Positions 30,187 through 38,200 of a stretch of 54,965 nt of DNA are shown here, in pieces. Origin of the DNA: Tritrichomonas foetus (taxonomy: Eukaryota; Parabasalia; Tritrichomonadida; Tritrichomonadidae); NCBI GenBank assembly GCA_001839685.1, contig MLAK01000810.1:1802-56766 (forward strand), given 5' to 3'. The translations under genes and the position numbers were made by a program. Every line of letters begins with the position of its first letter. Position 1 is the stretch's first letter. Under the pieces are notes generated by a model. That model had not been told where the DNA came from. It worked only from the letters and a program-made list of their open reading frames with translations, and did no database searches.

Positions 30187-30462
30187 ATGTCAGGGTTAAG
30201 AAGACAACCAAAAATCATTGGTTTTTATGACCTATCTGGTGATGCATCAGGTGAAAGTTGGGTTTATCATAGTTTTGAGAAACCCAAATATACAGTGAGA
30301 AGGGAGATGAAAAGAATGATTTTTAGAGATGCTCACAATGATGAGAATGCTGTTCACAAGTTGCCTTCAATATCCAACTTGCCTGTTGATGGAATTTTCG
30401 CAAATTGTCAAACACACTTTTTCCCTCTCTATTTAGATGCTTCATATGACTCCATTGGTTAA
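30187..30462 (+). CDS. Small hypothetical protein (91 aa)
   Basis: This is a 91-residue protein of unknown family. Sequence highlights are RRQPKIIGFYDLSGD, ESWVYHSFEKPKYTVRREMK and LPVDGIFANCQTHFFPLYLD. Composition is balanced, with several Trp, Tyr, Cys and His residues, unlike chance frames in this AT-rich DNA. A match to the trichomonad initiator (TCACT, 30165) lies 18 bases before the ATG. No signal peptide or membrane segment is visible. Short proteins with this kind of Pro/Tyr/Phe-rich sequence often bind microtubules in flagellates, but no such link is demonstrated here. Confidence 0.6.
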   Translation: MSGLRRQPKIIGFYDLSGDASGESWVYHSFEKPKYTVRREMKRMIFRDAHNDENAVHKLPSISNLPVDGIFANCQTHFFPLYLDASYDSIG

Positions 30463-30549
30463 ATTCAATGAAATTCTAAGAACAATTCTTGTATTTATTA
30501 AAAAGTTAAATAACTTAATTTCGTGATTATTTTATTTTTAATAATATTA

Positions 30550-32736
30550 TTATTTCTTAAGCAACTGCTCGATTTCTGTATAATTCATAATCGTTGCAGC
30601 TTGAAGTGGCGTTGTTTTATCATCATCTTCAACATTAATATCAACTCCTTTAGCATTGACCAATAACTCAACTGCTTCTACATGATTATTGGCTACAGCA
30701 AGATGCAACGGGGTCATTCCATTATTTTGCTTACTGTTTTTATTGATTCGTTCATCAGCAAGAAGAATTGAGAGAATCGGAAGATCTCCATTTCTTGAAG
30801 CAAGGTGCAAAGCTGTTTTTCCAGTTTCATCTTTTGCTTCAAGATCCACTTTTTCTAAAGTTAATAAGACTTTTAAGGCTTCAGTGGCAGAGTTTAATGA
30901 AGCAATTAGAAGTGGAGTCATATTTTGACCATTTTTAATATTCAAATCAATAACATCTGATTTAGAAAGTTCTAAAATTACATCACTATGATCATTTTGA
31001 GCAGCCCAGTGAATAGGAGCCCATCCTTCTTCGTCCAATTTATTAACAGATGAACGTTTATCAACAGAAATTAGATGCTTTACAATATTCGCTTTCCCAT
31101 TTTGACAAGCCCAATGTAATGGTGTTAAACCACCATTATCAACTGTATCCACTTCGATTCCATCGACAGCAAGGAGCATTTTTAGAGCAGAAAGATTCCC
31201 AGTTGTTGCTGCAAAATGAAGAGGAGTCATTTCATCTTTTTGATGAACATTTATTTTAATTCCGGGTTGAGATAATAACAATTGTAAGATTTCATCATGA
31301 CCATTTTGAACTGCCCAGTGAACAGGTGTCCAATTTTCATCATCAACACCATTAATATCCACTTTATGTGTGTTTAATAACATTTTAACAATCTCTAAAT
31401 GACCTTTTTGACAAGCCCAATGAAGTGAATCCATATCAAATTTATGTTTCGAATTAACATCTATATTATCAAATGATAATAAAATTTCAACAATATCTGC
31501 ATAACCATTTTGTGAAGCATGTTGAAGTGGAGACAATCCATCTTTATCTTGATGGTTAATATTTGCACCTTTTGCCAAAAGGAGCTTAATTGTATCTAAA
31601 TGACCAAAACATGAAGCAATGATTAATGGTGTCTTTTTATTATCTTCATCAAAAGTATCAACATTTATTCCTTTTTCTAAACAATTATGAATCACTTTTA
31701 TATTATTTGAATATGATGCTGCTAAAAGAATTTTTTCAGATACTTCATCTTTCACATCATGGAAGAATCTTGCTTTCAGATGATAAAATTCCGAACAATC
31801 AAATTCATTATCATTTAATTCATTTATAATTTCCAAATTTCCACCACAAACTGCAAACTCTTGAAGTGTTTTACCAAACATATCGGTATCAGTTGGATCT
31901 GCACCTTTTTCCATTAAAAATTCAAAGCAGTCAATCGATCCACAAAAAGCAGCAAACTCAACAAGAGTTGGCATATTACTAACAACAAAAGATGTTTCAT
32001 AAATTGATTGGGCAACTTTTTGAAGGGGATTGAATTGCGGATGAAAACTTAATTGCATCAGATTTTCTATATCATTATGTTTGAATATTGAACTAAAGAT
32101 TTTAATTGTTGCTGATCGTCTCTGTATCAAATTTTGCCAATCATTTTCTCTCAATTTCGGCAAATCAAACAAAAATCGTTGAACTGTAGGATAAAGTGTT
32201 TCAAAATTTTCTTTCATTTTTTCACAAACACGAATGGAATCATGGAAAAAGTCATTATCTTCTTTTTCAATTTCTGGAGCAAGCCAAACAAAAACGTTGA
32301 AACAAATTTCTTCGAAAGATGAGTTTTTGTAAGTTTTAATTCTTGATGTAATTTCTTTTATCGTGAAAAATCCTTCTAAAGTAAGATACATCAAAAGTGA
32401 CATTGTTGGACCTCTTAATGGCTTGAATGATCGCTTTAATATAGTTTCAAGTAATGTGGTAAGTAAATGTGAAGTGAAGTCATTTCTAGCGGGCATTGCT
32501 TTAGCGATAGAGTTGAGCAGTTTGGCAAGAGTATCATTGGAATATGGTCGATATATTGATGTAACGATAATATTATGAACAAGCTGTGGTATTAATTCTG
32601 ATTTTGAACACCATAATGAATTAGCAAGTGTTGTTTCTGTATTGTTGAAATTGTCTACATTAACATTAATCAATTGTGATTGAAGAAAGACAAGTGAATT
32701 GATTTCTTGCTCAGAGAGAGGGGTGAGCTTACTCAT
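30550..32736 (-). CDS. Ankyrin-repeat protein
   Basis: This is a 728-residue protein. The N-terminal ~240 residues are helical and of unknown family, typical of large trichomonad ankyrin families. From about residue 260 to the end there are about 13 ankyrin repeats. Good examples are KTPLIIASCFGHLDTIKLLL, GLSPLQHASQNGYADIVEIL, DSLHWACQKGHLEIVKMLL, TPVHWAVQNGHDEILQLLL and TALHLASRNGDLPILSILL. Ankyrin repeats bind partner proteins; the partner is unknown. Neither a signal peptide nor a membrane segment is present. The start is the first ATG (MSKLTPLSEQEINSLVFL). Confidence 0.93.
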   Translation of the reverse strand: MSKLTPLSEQEINSLVFLQSQLINVNVDNFNNTETTLANSLWCSKSELIPQLVHNIIVTSIYRPYSNDTLAKLLNSIAKAMPARNDFTSHLLTTLLETILKRSFKPLRGPTMSLLMYLTLEGFFTIKEITSRIKTYKNSSFEEICFNVFVWLAPEIEKEDNDFFHDSIRVCEKMKENFETLYPTVQRFLFDLPKLRENDWQNLIQRRSATIKIFSSIFKHNDIENLMQLSFHPQFNPLQKVAQSIYETSFVVSNMPTLVEFAAFCGSIDCFEFLMEKGADPTDTDMFGKTLQEFAVCGGNLEIINELNDNEFDCSEFYHLKARFFHDVKDEVSEKILLAASYSNNIKVIHNCLEKGINVDTFDEDNKKTPLIIASCFGHLDTIKLLLAKGANINHQDKDGLSPLQHASQNGYADIVEILLSFDNIDVNSKHKFDMDSLHWACQKGHLEIVKMLLNTHKVDINGVDDENWTPVHWAVQNGHDEILQLLLSQPGIKINVHQKDEMTPLHFAATTGNLSALKMLLAVDGIEVDTVDNGGLTPLHWACQNGKANIVKHLISVDKRSSVNKLDEEGWAPIHWAAQNDHSDVILELSKSDVIDLNIKNGQNMTPLLIASLNSATEALKVLLTLEKVDLEAKDETGKTALHLASRNGDLPILSILLADERINKNSKQNNGMTPLHLAVANNHVEAVELLVNAKGVDINVEDDDKTTPLQAATIMNYTEIEQLLKK

Positions 32737-32970
32737 TTTTCAATTTGAGCACTTTTTGTGTAAATTTCACCATTTGTCATTCATGAATTGGCCAGTGAAC
32801 GTTTAGGACTATGTCGAATTTTTTTTTAAACGTTCTCTGTCTTATCTTTTGCATATCTACTCATTGAGATTTGCTTGTTTATCAAGATCTTTTTATTATC
32901 TACAAACACTGTTTTTATACAATGGTTTCAATGATACAGAATCAAAATTAAGAAATTCTCAAAGATATTG

Positions 32971-33286
32971 AGATGAAGGGCAGAGATTTATTTTCCTATG
33001 AGTTTTGTAAATGTGAAGTGAAAGGTCAAATAAAGGTCAAAAGTGGAAAAAACCTAATGGGTAAATGTGATGTGAACTTTGCTGGTTCTTTGGGTCACTT
33101 CGACATGGAGGAGGTGCGCCACGTGAACACAGCGGAGGGAGCGAAGCGATCCGAAGCTGTGGTCACGTGGCAGCACCTCTTCCAATGGCCGAATGAGTCG
33201 AAGGGGCCCGCAAAGTCACATCACATTTACCCATTTTTAGTGTCAAAAAACAAAACTCATAGGAAAAAAAATCCTGCCAGATGAAG
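32971..33286. mobile_element. Palindromic MITE-like element with 8-bp TSD
   Basis: A 300-bp element (32979-33278) is bounded by GGCAG...CTGCC and flanked on both sides by the perfect 8-base duplication AGATGAAG (32971-32978, 33279-33286). Its two halves are inverted copies. Matching arms include TTTTCCTATGAGTTTTG, GGGTAAATGTGATGTGA and GCCACGTGA followed by CACAGC, present at the left and as reverse complements at the right. The centre is clearly GC-richer than the surroundings. It encodes no protein. Terminal inverted repeats, an 8-base target duplication and no transposase indicate a non-autonomous DNA transposon. An 8-base duplication fits hAT, Merlin or P superfamilies; the family is not decided here. 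Confidence 0.88.
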
Positions 33287-33390
33287 TGTCCTACAATTTT
33301 GGTATTTTGACACATCTTCTTTTTCAATATTTTTATTGAAACATATATTCTTTTTCATAAGTTTTCTTCGTTAAATTTCGCGCGTTACGA

Positions 33391-34041
33391 ATGATGAATG
33401 AAGCTGATGAAAAAGAACGCGCATACTCATTAATTTTCAATCATTTTTGCCAACTCAATCAACATATTAAAATACCACACCATTCAAAAATGAAAAAAGA
33501 ATATGAAAATTATAAATGTGATTTTGAGCAATTCACAAATCACGTCCCAGATTTCCACAAATTTCCAACAAAAAAAGATGAGATGTGTTTAAAAGATCTT
33601 TTCATAAATCTAAAGAAATTCCTTCCAAGAACTCCAAAAATTGATTCACAAATTCACTTTCTCAACAATAAAATATCGATCATTCTGAATGATGATGATC
33701 ATCAAAATGATAATGATAGTGATAAAAATGAACAATTAATTAAAACTTGTGTGCCTATTGCAAATGTTTGCACAACAAACCAAAAAATCCAAACAAATGA
33801 GATCTTTCAAGAAATTCGAGAAAAAGTACAAAAAAATATGGAACTAGAACAAATGAAGTCATTTTTAAAGAAGAAAATTTCAGAGAAAAACAAAAGTATT
33901 AATGATTCACTAATATTATATAAGCAAATAGTGAAAGATGATGTAAATAGAAAAAATGTAAACCAATTTACAAAATGTTATACAGATTTGTATGTAATTA
34001 AAGCGGTTATCAATGCTGATATAAATATGGCCAAATCATAA
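33391..34041 (+). CDS. Hypothetical charged coiled-coil protein
   Basis: This is a 216-residue protein of unknown family. It is rich in Lys, Asn and Asp. The N-terminal part includes AYSLIFNHFCQLNQHIKI and FEQFTNHVPDFHKFP. An acidic low-complexity stretch (NDDDHQNDNDSDKNEQ) lies near residue 100. A probable coiled coil (EIFQEIREKVQKNMELEQMK onward) occupies the last third. No signal peptide or membrane segment is present. It begins 105 bases after the MITE target site, so the element sits in or near its promoter. A real gene is likely from length and composition, but no homologue is recognised. Confidence 0.55.
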   Translation: MMNEADEKERAYSLIFNHFCQLNQHIKIPHHSKMKKEYENYKCDFEQFTNHVPDFHKFPTKKDEMCLKDLFINLKKFLPRTPKIDSQIHFLNNKISIILNDDDHQNDNDSDKNEQLIKTCVPIANVCTTNQKIQTNEIFQEIREKVQKNMELEQMKSFLKKKISEKNKSINDSLILYKQIVKDDVNRKNVNQFTKCYTDLYVIKAVINADINMAKS

Positions 34042-34604
34042 TTCGCAAAATCTTTTTTTGCGTCATGAAATTCATGAAATTATTTCCTCTTTTTAATAGA
34101 TTTCATGAATAACAAAATCAAATAATAGTAGGACTTCATTTCAAACATCAGCAGCACTTTTTAATACTGATTAAAAATCTATATATATATATATATAGAT
34201 ACACCTTTGCATTACGAGTAAACTTGAAAAAGTAATGACTTGCATGTTTGGTCAATTCCAAAGGTGAGTTTGAATTCACGCCTTAACTATTGGTCGTAAA
34301 GCTAGAGGTATAGAAATATATCATTAAAAGGAAATTTCTCCTGATGAATTCGGGAAATTAATACTCATATTGGGATTTGCATTTTTAACCTTTTCCCGCT
34401 GGAATTGATTGATGAATGTTATTTTCCATGTATGATGTTTATTGTTAATAAAATATTACGTCGTCGCCTTTAATTTTTTTTTGTGAATGATATTCAAATC
34501 GACCGAAAATTCGTGAATTTCATGAATTCGAACAGCGCGTCAGTATTTAAAGATGATTGATCATTTTTTTTCTTTCATGGGAGGAATAATAAAAATAATA
34601 TCGA
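34042..34604. other. Intergenic upstream of candidate structured RNA
   Basis: This is AT-rich, with an alternating TA run near 34182-34198. CGTCAGTATTTAAA at 34538-34551 repeats the element upstream of the MGICC gene. No protein gene was seen. Confidence 0.4.
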
Positions 34605-34677
34605 TATCAACATCGAAATAGCCCCACGTGAGAGGAATGACCCTCAGGAAGGTCGAAAACCTCTTCGAAATTATATC
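34605..34677 (+). ncRNA. Candidate structured RNA (uncertain)
   Basis: A GC-richer patch in AT-rich DNA can fold into nested stems: AGAGG (34631-34635) with CCTCT (34660-34664), inside it GACC (34639-34642) with GGTC (34651-34654), and outside it CATCGAA with TTCGAA-type pairing and GATAT with ATATC. CGTCAGTATTTAAA lies about 55 bases upstream. It does not match a class I can name, and the strand is uncertain. Confidence 0.25.
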
Positions 34678-34789
34678 AATAATCATGAGAGGAAAATAAT
34701 GAAAATCAAATTAATAAGATAAAAAATAGAAATAAGTTATTTGTTCTTTTGGTGATATGTTTACTAAGAATCCCGGTCTTATAGTTTAT

Positions 34790-34867
34790 TTACCGAGCTT
34801 TGGCCCTCATTTGCCTCCTCTTTCTCTTTAGGCGCCGCATTCTTTTCTTAAGCCACTTTCCACGCAT
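34790..34867 (-). CDS. RPL41: Ribosomal protein L41 (eL41)
   Basis: This 25-residue gene is the smallest ribosomal protein. On the minus strand, ATG at 34867 opens MRGKWLKKRMRRLKRKRRQ, followed by MRAKAR and TAA at 34790-34792. That is the eL41 sequence pattern (M-R-x-K-W-x-K-K-R-M-R-R-L-K-R-K-R-R) at the expected length. The protein is a single basic helix at the subunit interface. Upstream are an initiator-like TCATTAATT (34871-34879 inverted) and AACGGTTATGGCC (34884-34896 inverted), the latter shared with L35. Confidence 0.95.
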   Translation of the reverse strand: MRGKWLKKRMRRLKRKRRQMRAKAR

Positions 34868-35269
34868 TTTAATTAATGAATTGGGCCATAACCGTTTCTT
34901 TTCAAAAGGTTTGAGTTTTCAGTTTTTTTCAGAATTCTAAAATCTTTCACTTTTTGAAATAAAATCACAGTGACCGTTTAATATTTATGATTTTACTCAT
35001 TTCCGAAATAAAAGTTCATATCATAATTTTAAATCAAAAACAGAGAAATAGTATTTGCCTTATTTGAACATATGAAATAAGATAACTTTTACAGTGCTCT
35101 TATTTCATGTGAATTACAATATCTAATATTTAGGTGAATGTAAAGTTGAATAACATAATAAATATAATTATTAATGAAAACAAAGTACGATTTCTACATC
35201 CGTTTATTAATAATTCAAACAAAATTAAAATCTATAAAAAAAAAATAAATATCTTTCAAAAAATAAAAA
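34868..35269. other. Intergenic, L41 promoter and cyclase 3' flank
   Basis: Apart from the L41 promoter elements this is AT-rich DNA with A runs near 35236-35270. No other gene was seen. Confidence 0.45.
34884..34896 (-). promoter_or_regulatory. AACGGTTATGGCC ribosomal-protein promoter motif
   Basis: On the minus strand this motif ends 16 bases before the L41 ATG. It differs from the L35 copy (AACGGTTTGGCC) by one inserted base. The initiator-like site lies between it and the ATG. Confidence 0.5.
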
Positions 35270-38200
35270 TTAGGCATAATCTTCGGGGACTGTCATCATT
35301 TCAGAACTTCTTTCCTCAATAGTAAATGTTAATAAATTGTTCTTCATCACATTCAAACTTGATTGTGAACTTGTCAAAACATTTTCAAGTGAATTTTCAG
35401 TGTTATGCAAATTCAATCCACTCAAGCTCAAGTGGCTCTGTGGTGATATCAAATAAACTTTTTTCATACCTTTACCTTTGATAAAAATTTCGCCTCTTTC
35501 ACGTATAGGATAACTCAAATATTTAATCAAATCATAAGTAGTTTCACTAATTTGAATGTAGTTTTCCATTCCATTTGTGTTGATTTTACTTGCAAAATTT
35601 ACAGGGTCACCAATGATATCGAAAATAGGTCTAGTTTTTCCAATGATTCCACAATTAATTGGTCCACCAGTGTTAATTCCAACAGAAATGGATAGATTCC
35701 ATCCATTTTCATCATTGACTTGGCAAACACATTCAAACATCTTTAATGAAAAACGAATGGTTGTATCAGCATGATTTACACTGCTGTCCGTAAACAATCC
35801 ACACGCAATCATGTAAATATGTCCAATTGTTTTAAGTTTTGTAACAGCAGGAAACATTTTTAGGATTTCATCATATGCCATGTAAAGCTTATTCAAAATT
35901 TTCATGACATCTGATGCAGTCATAGTTTGAATCATATTACTCCAATTAGTAATTGATGAAAAAAGAATTGTTGCTGATGGGACTTCAAAGAATATTTCTG
36001 TTTCACCATCAGATAACCTTTTGAAGATGGCAGGTGGTGTAAATGAAGCTAAAAGTTGTTCACCTCTTTTCTTTTCAAATTGAACAAGCTCTTCTTGGAA
36101 ATGCTCGGCTGTTTTATCATAGAAAACCAGTGAAAATGCAGTTGCTTGTGGCCTAAATAATGTAATCATATCTGCTTCATCTTGACGTTTTGAATGTCCT
36201 CTTAAAAATAATTCAAGATACATTTCTTGATCATTAGAGCTCTTGATAATGATAGTGAATTCTCGTTTCCCACTTTTTGAACGTCCAGCAATCATTTTTT
36301 CAACAGAAATTTTAATTTTATCCAAAATTTCTGCCTTGTCTTTATTGATAATAACTCTCGAGAGGATCTTCATAATATTTTCGTTAATCATTCCTTCTTT
36401 TGTACGATTAAATAAAGTACAGGTCATTTCAGTAACATCTTCAATAATTAATTCCTGATTGGTAAGAATTAATGCACATTTTGAATAAGGCAAAACAAAA
36501 TCAGAATTTACACCTCTTGAAATTGCGTTGGAATCATGATGCCCAACTAATTTTCCTGCATCAAGAGCACCTGCCATCCACTTTACTATAGGTTGCGTTT
36601 TTAATAAAACGTTAGGCATTACTAACCTAAAGAAAACTCTTGGTAAATCAACATATCTTAGCATTCTTTTGACAGTAAAATTAAAGATCGTAATCATATA
36701 AAGAACTTGGAATATGATTAAAGGAATAAAAACGGAAAATAGACTACTTTCACTCTTCTTTCTCATTGTTTCGGAATTTTGATACATTACAACGCTTGCA
36801 TCAGTGATTATAGTATGAAGGTGTGCATAAGTCATGTGCTGTAAATGGTATGGAAGAGGCGAATCGTACCCATATGTATAGTTTTCCTTACAAAACATGC
36901 GAGTTACTTCTTTAAACGTAGAAACTAAAGCCTGACAAGAAATATGATTATATGTTTCATGGTTAATTGATAAAAATGATTCATATTCATATTCTGTGGT
37001 TTCATTATACAAATTAGTTAAATTATTTCCAGTAAAAGTTTTAATTATATCTTCCGAAGAAAGAAGCGCTGCTGAAAGATCATCTTCTTCATTTCCAAAA
37101 AGTAACTCATCAAAAGTAGAGAAGAAATATGATGCATATCCTTCTGTTTTCATTTTTGTTAAAGAAACATTGATTTCTTTAAATCTATTTGAAGCATACG
37201 CTTCTTGGAAGTAATAATTAACGGTTAAAACACATGATGCACTCGCAACACATTTTTCATAGCTTCTTGAAGATTTGATTGTTAATAACATCTTTTCACT
37301 ATAGAGCCAAATTCCAATAGTTGCTAGCACGCAAGTGATTGCCCAGAATACTATTGAAGTAATAATTATTGGAGAAAAAATTCCACCAATTTTTCTTTCG
37401 ACAGTTGAAATGTCTTCAAGGACTTCCTCAGCACGAATATTAGCTTTGCCATTTAGTTCTGAGACAGAATCTGTATTAGTAACTACTACTGTTAAAGTTT
37501 TCTTGGATTCTTCAGAAATTGACTTTCTTGGCTTCCCTCTTGTACTCCAGTGAAGTGTGGAAATTTCACTCTTTGGAATGTTGAATAGTAATCTCATTAA
37601 AAATATAAGATCACGTTTAATATAAAAAACTAAATAGATTAAATAAGGAAAGATTACCAAGGTAGATAATGACCAAATAATAATATAAAATACCGCGCTT
37701 TTCTTTTTAATACTCCAATTAATATCTCGGAGTGAATCTGCCAAATTTTCTAATATTTTACTTGTTGAAGTGAAAGCTTGATCAAAATTATTCATCAAAC
37801 GAAACATTTCTTTCTCATTCTGAACTTCTGTCCAATCTATTGAATCTTGTCTAAGAAGTAAGTCTCGTGCATCATTAAAGAAAGAGCTAATTAATTCATA
37901 TGCACTTGATTTAGTTATCGTATAATTATTGGTAACATAAGAAACTTCATCAACCAAGCATTCATGATAAATAGATGGTAAGTATGTGCAATGTGATAAA
38001 AACTGTTTCATAGAGCTAATTCCGATTTTAGTATATTGAGAAGCAGTTTCAATTGCTATACTCTTATTTAATATCGTCAATTCCTCACCAAAAGGTTCAC
38101 CAACTCCACTATAATGTTTATTATCCACTATTCCGAGTTCATGAAACTGGGCAATTCTTAGTAATTGTGGAATTCGTGAAATGAGAAATTGAATTTCTGA

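Noticed and set aside
32973..33284. 103-codon plus-strand open frame
   Set aside because: It runs through both arms of the palindromic MITE; the peptide is a by-product of the inverted repeat and has no family features.
34605..34677. SRP RNA or hammerhead ribozyme at the structured patch
   Set aside because: The paired GACC/GGTC loop and GAAAA look suggestive, but the conserved SRP helix 8 residues and the hammerhead CUGANGA core are not present.
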